Shown in pieces: positions 23,176-37,000 of a DNA stretch of 64,000 nt. The DNA is from Hydractinia symbiolongicarpus (Eukaryota; Cnidaria; Hydrozoa; Anthoathecata; Hydractiniidae). Position 1 is the first letter of the stretch; every line of letters starts with the position of its first letter. A program made the translations under genes and the position numbers. The stretch spans positions 22,894,501 to 22,958,500 of the forward strand of contig NC_079879.1 in the NCBI RefSeq assembly GCF_029227915.1. The letters run 5' to 3'. Below the pieces are notes generated by a model that did not search any database, was not told the DNA's origin, and worked only from the letters and a program-made list of their open reading frames with translations.

Positions 23176-23407
23176 TGATAATTATTAAAACCACTAACCT
23201 TTTGTCTTTTATAAGACTTTCTAATATTCTTCTTCCTCAGTAATCTTTTGTTCTGATAGTCTATAATCTTTTTGATGGAATCCAACAGCTTCTCTTGCTT
23301 TCTAATATTCTTCCTTGCTCAATAATACTTTCAACCAATACTCATATGCAATCTTTCTTGTATAACCTAACACCTTCTTAGCTATATTTACGGGATACAT
23401 GTTAACA
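23176..23407 (-). repeat. copia 5' LTR (232 bp)
   Basis: Same termini as the other LTR (TGTTAACATG to AATTATCA on the minus strand), with a roughly 40-bp deletion close to its start. The sequence just inside (TTGTAGCACAATTGG) would be the primer binding site, but I could not match it to a tRNA with confidence. Confidence 0.93.
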
Positions 23408-23412
23408 CATGT

Positions 23413-25091
23413 TTCCCAATAAGGTGATCACACCCCCCCCCCCCCTTACCTTAAAGTAAAAGTTTAAAATCATATAACACTGTTTCAAGTTTCAACACAT
23501 GTCACACTTAATCTGTTCGCACCATTGTGGTAAAAATCCATTGCAAAATATCACAAATACTACATCCATGTCATCCTTTTAAATCCAAATTCGATGTTGC
23601 ACTCCTAAATAACTGCATTTTTAATAACATTTATCAGCACCGTGAGCCAGAAGCAAAACAGCATTGAATTTGTGTAATAAACTCTTATAATAAAGAATAA
23701 ATTTTGGTTCCAAAAACATTCAAAATATTTTCTAAAACAATTTAATTCAAATTCAGACGTTTACTTTTTTTAACAAAACGTGTTTTTTACAACCTCACAG
23801 GTAAATCTGTAGGAAATAATCCTTGTTTTTGAAACAAAATAGCTATCAGTTAATAAATACAGTCAATGTTTTGACCTTACAAGCTCAGTCTATACTTTTG
23901 CTTTCAGGTAATATATCTTGGTATAGATAGACAAACCAGTTTATATTGTATTCTCTTTGATTAAGGACTCGATTTAGAAAATATTATGTATTATTCCATC
24001 CCAAAAAGATGATGGTTTTTGGAACAGCCAATTTACATTTTAAAGAACTAACAAAGGGCAGCTACGGATTATATATTTCATAAAATAGACAACAAATTCA
24101 GCAAGTACCAACATAAATAACGATGAAATAAATTATGAATAAGTTGTTATGCTATTAATAGTAATAGTTTATCCCAGAGGGCTCTAATCTTATCAAAAGG
24201 AATAATGGTTTAGCAATGATATTCAGTTTATTTTATCTAAAATTTTGGAAATAAAAACCATTTCTTAGGAATTCTTAGGTATAATTTTACACTGAAAATT
24301 AAGTCAAAAATTTAAATAGAATTCTGGAGTGCTCTTGGAAAATGAATTGTTTTGATATGTAGTAGAGTATTTTTTCAAATTTTTAATTAGAAAAGGGTTA
24401 AAATATGAGGGATAATGAAAGAGCAGAACAAATAAAAAGTGGCAAATTTAACTATTATTTAAAACAGATCTTTCTAAAGAGCTCTAAAAACTAATTCATT
24501 TTCATTCCATTCGAAACATTCAGTATTGATTTGATATCATTGCGAATTTTTAGTAAAAAGCATTTTTGGAATAAAAGATTTCGCCATTGGAATATTTCCA
24601 TTATTTTTTTGGTGAGATACTTTCATCATTTAATGTTCCTAGCTTTGAAGTCTTGTAGTTTTAGCACTACTAAAAGCCTTTAAATTCTAAAAAAACAATT
24701 AAGAATTTTCAATCCTTTTTCTATAAAAAGACAAATCATGTTAAACTAATATTTTCAGGTCTTTATTGTGCCGAATCAGCATTAAAGTAGGTAACCCTAC
24801 TTTTGCCAAGTCTGAAAAAAACACTGACATATCTGATTCTGTTTAAAAAAGCTTTTGTACTCTAAATTTGTATTTTCTTATATTTTCTACTGTTAAAGAG
24901 TTCCCAATTTGCTGTTATTTATATTTGCATCTCATAGTGTTTTATTTTGAAATTGTGTGAAAAAAATTTTAAAATTTTATTTCTTATCGTAATTTCATAA
25001 AAGAAATTACTAATAAATTTGCAAGTAAAAGCATATGGCTCACTGAGAGCAAAAAGTTAAAGTTATAATTTTTTTCAAATGGGTGTAAAAA
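23413..25091. other. no gene seen; region upstream of TRPA1-like exon 1
   Basis: AT-rich sequence with a poly-C run at about 23430-23445. It could contain the proximal promoter for the short first exon at 25092. No clear coding exon. Confidence 0.4.
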
Positions 25092-28000
25092 ATGGAGAAT
25101 TTACAAAGTATTGTTGCTCCCTTATTAAACAAAGTGAAGAATAAAAATGTTCTAGTTGATCTTTCTGAGGTAAAAGTTCTGTAATTAACAAAAACAAGGG
25201 TCTTGTTCGATGGTTGTTTTTGTTATTTTTAATAATTCTTGTGACTATGTTTTATAATGTAATGTGATTTAGGCGTCTCGTGATGGTCAAATTAATATTG
25301 TGCGACAACATATTCACGCAATCGGCAAAGACAAGAAGAAGTTGAACAGTAAAGACAAAGAACAGACAACTGCTCTGCATTATGCTGTACGCTATGGTCA
25401 TTCTGCTATTGTTAAGTTGCTGGTAGAGAATGGTGCTAGTAGGTTTTTTAGCAGTTGTATAATTGTGTATATTCAATGTTTGGTTAAAAACAGTGAATTA
25501 CTTTTGTGAATTTATGAATCGATACTGCTCCTGTCAGGATTTTCATTAAGCATAAAAAATATAAACATATGCACTGTATATCTTTTAAGTCACTTAAGGG
25601 ACCAGAATGTTTGTTTACTAGTGGATCTTTGGAATATACAGCAATAGTAAGAGATTTAAAATGTTTTCATTCATTGCATTCACATAAACAAAAGTTTTTT
25701 AACTTTTTAATGGTCAAGGAAGGGAAAATGCCTCCAACATATGCCTCCCTATTCCTAACACTTCAAGCAAGCTTACATGTTATTTGATATCAATAAAACA
25801 TTTGTGAGATATATGAAACTGGAGTACTTTATCTGCTAAATTGTGACATGTTGAGACGATTGAAAAATGAAGTCGATAAATTAACAGAGTTCTTGCTGGA
25901 GAGCATTTTAGGGGTGGAGAACAAAGGGCAGGTGCTGTAAGTTTTCAGTAAATATCCTTTAAAGAAGGAAAATTTAACCCCAAAACCGAAAAAATGTATT
26001 CTCACTTAAAAAGTCATGTGCATCACCTTAATTCCATACAATTTCACATTCGCACAAAAACAATTAATAATCTTTTAATTTTTTAAAATTAAAACTGTGA
26101 AATAAGGCATTTTCTGTGTAGGTCCTGTGCTGATCTTTTGAGCTTTATCCTCAATTACCAAAATTAACATGCTGCACGAATATTGGACATGTAAATTTTA
26201 AGGGTGCAGAAATAAATATGGTGCACAAATTAACAAAAACAATATACATTTTCTTAGCATTTACTTTTTGTAAAAAAAGCTTTACAAGTAATTCTATATT
26301 TTGCTGGACTAAAAACCATTGAGTGATAAAGTTCACAAGTTTTGTTTTTTGTTATTAACAGATGTCAATGTGCAGGGAGAATATGGTGCAACACCCCTTC
26401 ACTATGCCTCAAGATACGTTTATAAAGGTTCCAAGTCAAATTTTTATAGTCCCTTTCTTGATGATCATTCTCAGAGTGGAACAATTACAAAAAACAGAAC
26501 CTTGAAAGGTATTCGACAATTATTTGTTAGCAGGAAATTCAGTAGCGGAAGAAAAGAGGAACATGCTAGACGAAAATCTGGAATGACATTTCAAAAGAGC
26601 TTGAGGTCGTTAGCTGATTTATCAAGATTTAAAAACTTATCTTTGTCGAAAAATGCTTTGAAATCTAATGAAACTGTACAGCTACGAAAACTAAAACGAC
26701 GGGAGACTATTCACGAGTCTTTGGAACATGTGGAATGCACCACCCCGTTGTTGATACGCGATTCAGGGAACGAGCATGCTTGCAGCAACCTCGAATTAGT
26801 TCGTATACAAAAAGAGAAATTCAGCGAAGTGGACAGTTTAAAAAAACGAAGAAGTTTTGATTACAATTATGATGAGAGTAATCCTGAAACACCCTGCAAA
26901 AAACCTGTTGTCATCATAGGCCAGCTGACTCAGCAAGACCACAAGAGCATTAAAACTGTAGACGCTATAATACTGCCAGAGTTGAGAAGATTTTCAGCTT
27001 ATCATGAATCAGAACCAAATACCTCACTCAAGTTGTCAGTGTCATTACCAGACATCACAGATAATCTTTCAAATGTTGAAGGCCAAGATCACATTGATAG
27101 TTCGCATTTATTACCTAGTTATAAAAAGAAAGAATCAGGACGATTTAAAGTTAACACTTTGCTAGAGCCACCAGCGTATAAAAAAGATTCAATCGTTTTA
27201 TACTTATTAGAACAAAAAGCAAATGTAAATGCAAAGGACTATTATGGTTCGACTCCTCTCCACTATGCAGCTATGAGAGGAAATGTTGAAGCAGCACAAC
27301 AATTACTGACACAAAAGAATATAAACATTGAGGTGAGGATTATTGTCACTTGCTGTCAATTTTTATCCAGCTTTTATTAATTTTCTCCTACTGAATTTTT
27401 GTGTTGGTTTGTTTATAACATTGAGATGGTTATTTATGATGACAAAATGCACACTGACATGCAATGGACATGTGAGGAGCTTTAAATCAAAATTTTAGTT
27501 AAGGATACAACTTATACTGAATGTTGATTTGTATCACTTTTGCTTCTTTTTGGTGCACCCTATTTTTCACAAATAGAGGGTTTTGAAGGTAAAAACATAA
27601 CACGTAAAATTGGCCACTTGACTGTCATATGTTTATTCCCTGATGTTGTATCCTGCTGAAGATTTTCTCTTTTAAAGTATGTTTTTAACTAAACTTTAAC
27701 TGTTTTTTAGCTTCGAGATAAAACATTAATGACCGCATTACACTCTGCTGCAAGTTCTGGTTCATATGAGGTTTGCAAATTGTTGCTGGAGCATGGTAGT
27801 GACGTACGCTGTTCAGATGAAGAGGATATGAGACCGCTACATTTTGCAGCTATGGAAGGACATTTCGGTGAGTTAAATTATTAGAGAAAATTTAGTTTTG
27901 ATAAGATTTTTTGGTTTCTTTTTTCTGTTCGATAGTCTGCAATGTTCCATAGATTTTTATTTTTTTTATTTTCTAGCTGTGGTTCAGTTGTTATTCGAGC

Positions 28001-31000
28001 ATGGCGAAACAAAAGGTGGCTATACACTTCTCGCAAAGATGATAATGGATCAAGATCGAGATGAGCAGACTGCTCTCCATCTGGCTGTCGAAAATGGCCA
28101 TAAGGATGTTGTAAGGCTGTGCATTGAGAAAGGTGCAAATGTTAATTTTGTAAAAGCTAATTTAATAACACCTTTGCATTTGGCATGTACCTCTGGTCAG
28201 ATCGAGATTGTGAAAATGCTGGTGGAGAGTGAGGCAGATGTTGAGGCAAAGAATGTGCTGCAAGAAACGCCATTACACCGAGCTGCTTTATTCAATCGAG
28301 TCCACATTCTTGAATTTCTGCTAGACCAGTATGTCAATAGTTTTAAGGTTATTGTCTCTTTGTGTTTATACAAGTTTTGTTTGCAATTAAAAAACGATTA
28401 TATTTAGAGGTGCCGAGATTGACTGTCGTGACAAGGACAAGGAAACTCCATTGATGATGGCTGTAAGAAAAAATAACGTGGAAACAGTTAAAATCTTGAT
28501 GAGTCGATCTGCAGATATAACTGTGAAAGATAGTACGGATAAAACTTGTTTGTATGTTGCAGCGGAAGAAGATAGTTTTGAAGCATTTAGGGTATAAACT
28601 TGTTTATGTTTCGGTTTAAATCTTCTATTGTTTATATTACATATTGTAAATGTCAATCAGTTAACCCTATTCAGGCCAGGTTTTTAAAGGCTGGATAATA
28701 AAAGACCCCGCTCCCCCCTTTTTGAAAATTTCATTCTATACTTGCAAATCCAATCCCACAGTCCAACAAATAAACTTTTGAATAAAAAAAACTGTTTTAA
28801 ACGCTCTAGATACGTGTAAAATGACTTGATAGAATCACAAAAGGGCTGAAGTACGAACGATGAATTATCATGATAACGAACGTGCCGTTATAACAAAAAA
28901 ATTTTATCTGAAAATAACTAAGAATGATCAGAAGTCAACAAATTTTAACCCCTAAAACAGTATGCTTCAGAAGTTATTACATAAAAATCAAAAGGGGGCT
29001 TCCCCGATGTCCGAAGGTTATCTGTTTCATTAGATATTTATATTTTGTTGTTTTGATCATGTGTTTGAGTTTGAAAATCAAAATGTTGGTAGACATAATA
29101 ATGTGTAGGATAATGTGCTTGTAAAGCTCTCATCCAATCTACTGGAGCCGTGTAGGCTCCGTAGCTGTTCAATAAGACAACCACTTAATACGTCAACCTT
29201 TTTTTTCATGGCAAGCGTTAGGAAGAAAGAATCGATTTGTCTCTGGCAAGACTCAGCTACGGGTGGAAACGCGAACGCTCTATCACAAACTTAATTTTGA
29301 TAAGTCCTCTTTTTTTTCCACATTTCAGCTTCTTCAAGGAAGCAAAGAAGTGAAGTCTCTTCTCGAAGAATTTGATAAGAATGAGAACACTCCGCTTCAC
29401 ATTGCTGCAATGAAAGGTCACATCAAAATAACAGAGGTAATTAGGTGCTTCTTTCAATTGTTTCTATTTGCATGCCATATTATATCGTTACATGGGAATT
29501 CTTTGTTAATCAAACATTTTAATGCCTTGTTTTTATATAAGTAAAAACAAATTAATCCATAGGCGTGTCTAACGCAATTATATATACTATTCTCGATGAA
29601 GTTATTCGACACAAGTTTATCCCTGCGGTAACTGGTGGTCACATCGTTAACGATAACGAAAGGAAACTTTTAGCACTCCCTCCGAGGCTTGGTGGATTGG
29701 GAATTGATGTGTTTTGTAAAAATGCAACGATCGAGTATGAGAACTCGAGAAACATGACAGCCTCGCTGAGAAGTCAAATTCTCATGGTGAACAATGAAGA
29801 AGGTGACAAGTCCAAACAACAAATTCAATCAGAACGACGCAGACGCTATCAACAAGATCTTGAAGCATTGCGAGCTGAGATGACAGACGAGGAGAAACGA
29901 ATCAATGAATCTAATATGCGAACGGGAGTCTCAAATTGGTTGACAACGCTTCCACTTATAGAGTGGGGGTACGATTTGACAAAGCAACAGTTCTGGGATG
30001 CAATCAAGATTCGATACAACTGGCAACTGGAACGATTGCCCTCCAACTGCATATGTGGTGTTCGGTTTGATTCAAGCCATGCATTGTCATGTAAAAAGGG
30101 TGGACTAGTCACACTTCGACACAACGAGATTCGCAACATAACTGCAGACCTTCTCAAGGAAGTATGTAAAGATGTAAGAGTAGAGCCGAGTCTTCTTGAA
30201 ATCAATGGCGAAAGATTCCAACAACGCATGGCAAACGACGGAAATGAATCAAGACTGGATGTGAGTGCACGCAGTTTCTGGATTCCTGACCAAAGAGTAT
30301 TTTTAGACATAAGGGTATTCAATGCCTACGCTCAGAGGTACAGGGATATGGAAATAAGCAGAACCTTCCAGAAAAACGAAACGGAAAAGAAGAAGCAGTA
30401 TAACGAGCGCGTACTTCAAGTGGAGAATGGTTCCTTTACACCTCTTGTATTCGCGACAAATGGTGCGATGGGCGATGAGTGCAAAGCCTTTTTTAAACGC
30501 TTAGTCGATATGATTGCTGAAAAACGGTCCATTCCAGTATCTTTAGCGACGAATGTCATACGAACAAAGATATGTTTCTCGTTGCTACGGTCGACAATTC
30601 GATGTGTTCGGGGTTCTAGATCGACGCTAGATAGGGATATTAATCTCAATGACTTTGCGTTGGCGAATAGAGCTTCAATTTACGATTGCATCTAAATGTA
30701 CTGTTAAATCAATATTAGTTATATGTCGTTTCGTATTGTAATGTCACCCTTTCAATGTTCAAAGTGTTATCTTTCCACGTATAATGTCTTTAGTCATTTG
30801 TGTTTTATATTGTAAATTCTAGGTTGGTTTATGTTAATATATTATTAACTTTTATAAATTATATATACTATTTGGTTTAACGACGAAAATGCGACTGAAT
30901 CAAACTACATTTCACTGCTTGTTAATTTTTAGATGTTACTGGATATGGGTGCATGTATAGATACTAAAAATGATCAAAATCTAACACCACTTCACCTTGC

Positions 31001-34000
31001 GGCAAAGTTTGGACAATCGAGGTGATTAGTGTAAATTTCAATGCATTCATTTTTATGCCTCACCGTTTGAATGCATGCCTCTGTAAGTCAAACATGTTTT
31101 TAGGATAGTAAAACTATTATTGACGAGAGATGTGAACATAGTGAACGATGAAGATGATGCGTCCAACACCCCTCTTCATTTAGCTGCATTGGAAGGTCAT
31201 GTACGAGTTGTTGAAATACTTCTAGAATGTGGAGCAGCTGTTGATGCTAGGTATGCTTCTATTGACCTCCGCGTAAGCATGCCTAATTTGAGTGATTTCA
31301 ACCTAGACATTCCCAAATTTCACACCTAATGTTCCTAGATATTTGGATTTTTAATTGTGACGTTTCATTTCTGAAAAATATGCGATGGTTGATACCGTTG
31401 TATTTACCTTAGTAAAAAAGGCTGTAATTAATAACTTTTTTTAGTTTATAATGTTGTTTTTGAGTTGTTAATGTTTTGATGTTTAGGAATGCAATGTTGT
31501 GGACACCATTGGATTGCGCTGCATCACGTGGTTGGACATGGTGTGCGGAATGTTTACTGGACGCCGATTCGCTCACAGATCCTGTTGACAAAGCAAAGGT
31601 AACATTTTTGTTTGCCTCCGTGTTTTGTAATACTTCTCAACTTAGGTTTTCTTTTTAAGTAGTAAAAGCTCTTGCATTCTTTCAGTTTGGTACGCGCATG
31701 CGCACCAAGACATACTTATAGAAGAAACTTTTAGTAATTTGCTAACATGAATATCTTTTTAGACAACGCCATTACATCTCGCGAGCAAAGAAGGCCATGT
31801 TGACATGATCAAGCTGCTACTTTCACGAAAAGCTGACATAGCGAGGAAAGATAAATTTGGAAGAAACTGTTTGGACTGGGCAATAGAAAATAATCAGAGG
31901 TAGCTATTTGCGAACTATAAGCATTCTAGTTTTAGCATGTATTTTTTTATATACATATATATTTAATGTTCATAAGAAAACCGTAACTGTAGGTTTAAGT
32001 ATGAAATCTTAACAAAGAGAATAATCTAAGAGTCAAATGCTTTTGCTTGGTTGGTTTGTGGAAAGCGCAATTGATTAACGTGTATTTGTTTCTGTGAATG
32101 ACGTTTTGAAGATTTTATCGCGGGAATTAATTTTCGCGAATTTGTCCAGAATTAGCGTCTTTTTGTCGTACTTATTTTCGCGCAAAAAATTTAGTACAAA
32201 AATTACGCATGAAAAGTTTTGCGCAAAAGTTAATATGTGCCAAAAAACTCGTAAATACCTGGAATTGTAAATACAATTGCTTTATCAACCTATTTTAGAG
32301 AAGCTTCTATGGCTATTGTTGACAGTGAATACTGGATGAGTGCATTGCGAAATTGTACTGTTGAAGGGAACAAAGTGACCACACCCATGAGAAAACTCAT
32401 TAAAAAGTTACCCGGTAAGAAATGTTTTTTTATTCCCTTTTTCTTAAGGCTTATTGCAACATGTACGGTGTGAACAAACATCATGAGATTGCGCTTGTCA
32501 TATTTTTTTTCAACTTTGTCATTTTCATTAAAAAACTCGAACTAAAGATATCAATATGATTTCGATACATTGAACATCATACAATGCATCACTATGATAA
32601 AGAAATGCCGCTTTCCATTAATGCGTTCTTGGCTGTAGCTAGCTTTTAATACTTAGGTATCCCGTTAGAATTTTTCCTATCGGTAACATCTGGATTTGGC
32701 AGCTTTGGAAGTTTAGACCAGTAAGCTTTCTACAGTTTTCAGACGAAAGACTTTTTTTAAAAACCATTAAGAATTCTGAAAACGTTGCCATCTTTAATGT
32801 AATGGAGATTAAGCATATCGAGCGCCCCCTTTTAAACGTTAGGAGTTGCAGCCATAAACGCTTCGATAAAAAACAGCCTTAAGCCTACTAAAAATGTCTG
32901 TTACTCTTTTATGTAAATGTTGCTGCTACTCCTTCATGTAGATGTTGCTGAAAAAGTATTCAACCAGTGCATCAAAGGAAATGGTTTGGCAAAGGAACAC
33001 CCACTATACGAAATATCGTGCACTTATGAATTCTTGGAAGATACATTCACAGATTGGGGACCAAGTATATTCGATTGTATGGACCTCTCCACGCAGCAGC
33101 GGCAGCAAATGATTAATCCTACCAGTGGTTACAACTACAAGGAGGAGAAGCCGTCGCTTTTAAAAAGAATCGGTAAACTAGCGCTGCCTGGTTATGTGAA
33201 GAAACAGTCGGAAATCAAAAGAAACCACCCCTTGAAATTCATGGTATGTGTATCCTATTCTGTGTTCCGTTAGGTTGTATTAAAGCCAGATTTTTAAGCT
33301 ATCTTGGTGGTTCATGCTTTATGTTGGCTTTACCTAGTCTAAAGCCCAGTATAGCAACAGTTCTGGTCAGCAAGCCAATTCTAAATTAGAAAATTCAGCA
33401 TTTTTTACTTTTTATTGAGAATTTTAGCGCCTCATTCCGGAAGTTTTAGGTGCTTTAAGCCGGATTTCCACTTGAAAAATGATTCACGTATCGTACCGAA
33501 ATCAGTTGATATGATTGGACAAGCTTTAGGTCTATATGTGGCAATACGTGAAAAAGTTGGATTCAACTTTTTTTCATAGTTAGCGTATCAAAAATTAAAC
33601 AAACAAAAGAATAATTAAGAATAGTTATCTTTTAAACCAATCATTGAAAACGAAATAATACGTTACGTTACGATACGATACGTTCAAGATCGACAAGTTA
33701 GTGGCCGTTTTAAAGAAGATTTTTTTTCACGTCATTTTATCCAATAAATTTTTTTGTTTAGGTTCAAAACGAACGGACAAGGTTGTTATGTCATCCGCTA
33801 GTGACGTATTTACTACGTCATAAATGGCGCGCATGCGGAAGATACGTTTATTATTCCAAACTTTTACTCTTCATAATCTATTTAATGTGTTTGACTGGCT
33901 ACACATTGACCGTGACGGCAGACGAACACGTGCTGTCGTGCGAAACAATGAATGATACCACCAAGTGTCGATGTAAACCCCGGGTTGGGAATTTTACCTA

Positions 34001-37000
34001 CCCGAACTTACCGAATGCTCATACTAAAAGATTTTTTAACAATTTTGGTAGATATGCTGTTTTGATACTTGGGATCGTCAGTTTACTGATAGAGGTAAAA
34101 TGAAGTTTAAGTATAACTTATCGACGCTATTTACTTGTGAGAAAGTGCCGTAGAAAGAACTTCGTTTATTTTAGGGAAGTCGGTCTTTAATTTAGTGTCT
34201 CCCCTCCGTACAACTATGTTTTGGCCCGAGGGTATTTAGCTCCTCTAGGTAGGCGGAAAACGTATTGAAATTCTATCAAATCTGTGCAATAGATTGGTTT
34301 TAAGGAAGCGAGGGAACGATATTGTTTCTTTTTGTTCTTTTTTAAAATTTTCAGAAAAATTATTAGAGGGCTATCAAATATCAAGTGAAATACTTTAGGA
34401 CGTTGTCTTTAGAGCTTTAGTTTTTTAAAAATTTGTACACGTTGAAGGCGTCTTTTTATAGAACTTTGTTTTGCGAGTAGGGTCCAAAATCGCGAAAGCA
34501 TGGCCTCAAAATCAAAATTTACGCCGATGTCCAGTAAATGTTTTTGATATTTTTTTTCTTTTACGAGATTCACAAATAGAAATTATTATTATATAATTAT
34601 TATTACTATTTTAATTTCAAATTAGTTAAACTAAGGGATAGTAAAAAATGAATCTCGCTTACATTTCAAATCCTTCCTCAGGCCTTTATTGTATATTTTA
34701 CCGCATAACTAAACGTAGCGATCGACTCAAAAAAAGAAAATAAGCTTCCCTTCTGTTCCGGTTAGTTTTATCGTATGAATCTTAGATGTGGGGATTCGTA
34801 TATATTCTGATTTGCGAATCAATTTTTTGTGTATCATCTTTCCCTCTTTAGTTTGTATATATTCTGATTTGTGAATCAATTTTCTGTGTACCATCTTTCC
34901 TTCTTTAGTTTGGTAAACTGCTGTCCGAATTACATCATTATTTTAAAGTTCACAGAGCGATTGAATTGATGTCATACTCGCTCTCCATCATCTATGTTTT
35001 AGAATCGTTTTCATTGCCGGATGGAAGCAAAATTGAGCTGTCACAACATTCAAGGTGCGTTGGAGGGCTTTATATGGTTGATTTTTTTACTATAACACTT
35101 TCGCCTTTTGATGGGTGTTGATTTTTATGGAAGTGCTTAAAGGCGTGCGTGGAATGTTTATCTGTGGAGGTTTGGGCGTAAGGTTTAAATTACACCAGTG
35201 TAGGCGGACGCCGCGGCGTTGACTTAATTATGGGCAGTATTTTTTTTCAACTTTTTTTAGGTGTACAAATTGGCATCGCAGTTTAGGTGCCACAACTGTT
35301 TGGTTGTCTTGGATAAGTTTGGTTCTGTTCATGAGAAAGTTTCCAAAACTTGGTATCTATGTGGTTATGTTTACAGACATTTTAAAAACGTTTGCTCAAT
35401 TCTTTATGGTTTTTGCTCTGTTCATCACTGCGTTCGGACTTGGTTTTCATATCTTGTTGTATGAACAGGTAATTATTCAAGTTAAGGTTTTCGCGCCATT
35501 TTATTGCAACTGTTTTATCTGCTCTATTTGCTCTGTTGCCCAAAAGGCTTTGAATTCAGATCTTCGGCAGAAAAAGTGTCAATATATATTTGGGTCAGCT
35601 TTAATATCTTTTCAAAGAAAAATATTTTAATACTTTCGTCGATCAACGAAAATTTTTTTTCGTTATTTTCGCGATTCCTGACAAAATAGTTCGCTAGAGA
35701 TGAAAAAAAAACCCGACACATTGTTTCTTGATAAGGTAGCTGCCAGAATATAATGGATTTGTGTTAAAAACAACACCTGCATCTATTGTCCTTTGAAACG
35801 CCGCGCTAAATTTTGAAATATTTTTTTATTTACGATTTAGTGGCGTTACTTTTAAACCACGCGGTATTTGCTCGTCGTTTTATTGGTGTAATAACGAAAT
35901 CGATCTTTTAGAAACCAATTGCATTTGTAACACCAGCACGGGCAATTCTAAAAACAACCATGGGGATGTTGGGAGAATTTGAATATGATTCTGTTTTTAA
36001 TGACGCTTACAATCCGATGCCAATGGCGTGGATTATTTATGTGGCGTATCTTGTCATCAATTGCATAATTTTAATGAATTTGCTGGTATGAATCTGTTTT
36101 TTTCTGTTTTGCGTGGATTTTCTCATCTGGTGTACTGTAAGAAGTACCTTTTAACAAGCTTTACAAAGATAAGCGTTCGCGAAAAATGAATATAGGCACA
36201 ATTTGGAACAGGAAATTTTGGAAATTTACCAAACGTTTTCTTATTATTGTGAAATTTAAGAAAAAGGAATTAGCCATATTTTGCAATTCAGATAACTTTG
36301 TTCTTATTTCTTCGTTAAAAATTCTCGCAGTACTTGTTAGGGAAAATTAGCCTTCGCGAAGTCATAACAATATTGCTTCGCAAATGTTATTCTTGTTAAA
36401 ATTGACTGTGTAGCAGAAGGAAACAATGGAGAATTGACTCCGGTTAACTAGCCTTCATCATTAGGTATATATCTAACAATAATATGAAGAAGTGGAACCA
36501 GGAAGCAAAGAAGCTTGGCATATGTGTGTAAAGTTTAATGAAACCAATCAGGGGCAACGAAAGTTATAATTTATGCAGTTTCATGTTTAGGTAGGTCTTG
36601 CTGTCGATGATATCAAAGGTGTTCAAGAAACTGCAGCTCTTAAACGCCTAGCTATGCAGGTTGGTTGTCTGTTTTACGATTTTCGACACAAGTAATTTGT
36701 AATTAATTGTCTTTGTACCGGACCAAAAGAAATATTATGTTTCTTAAACTTTATATTTGCAGGTTGATCTGACGCTCGACGTAGAAAAAGCTTTACCCTT
36801 GTCCGTTCAACGAAAACTTGTCAAGATTGAAGAGCGTATTTTACCGAACGCCGTCAAAGCATGGAGCTTGTGGTCGTTTTGGTCAACAGCGCCAACTCTA
36901 CCATCAAATGTTCAATCGGTAAAGTATTATGTTTGTGCTTCTGTTTTTTTATTTACACGTAGGTGTTGCGCCAATGAGGGTTTTTGTAGCATTAAATGAA

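Larger units (their letters stand above)
18405..23407 (-). mobile_element. Ty1/copia LTR retrotransposon, complete in structure but decayed
   Basis: A roughly 5.0-kb element with two LTRs, a polypurine tract, gag and pol in copia order (protease, integrase, reverse transcriptase, RNase H). It is flanked by a perfect 5-bp target duplication CATGT at 18400-18404 and 23408-23412. The polypurine tract (AAAAGAGGGGAAG on the minus strand) adjoins the 3' LTR at 18676. The reading frames contain several stops and frameshifts, so this copy cannot make a full polyprotein. The LTRs still look about 98% identical outside one indel, so insertion is fairly recent. It lies in an intergenic region, or in an intron if the 17598 exon belongs to the channel gene, in the opposite orientation to that gene. 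Confidence 0.95.
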
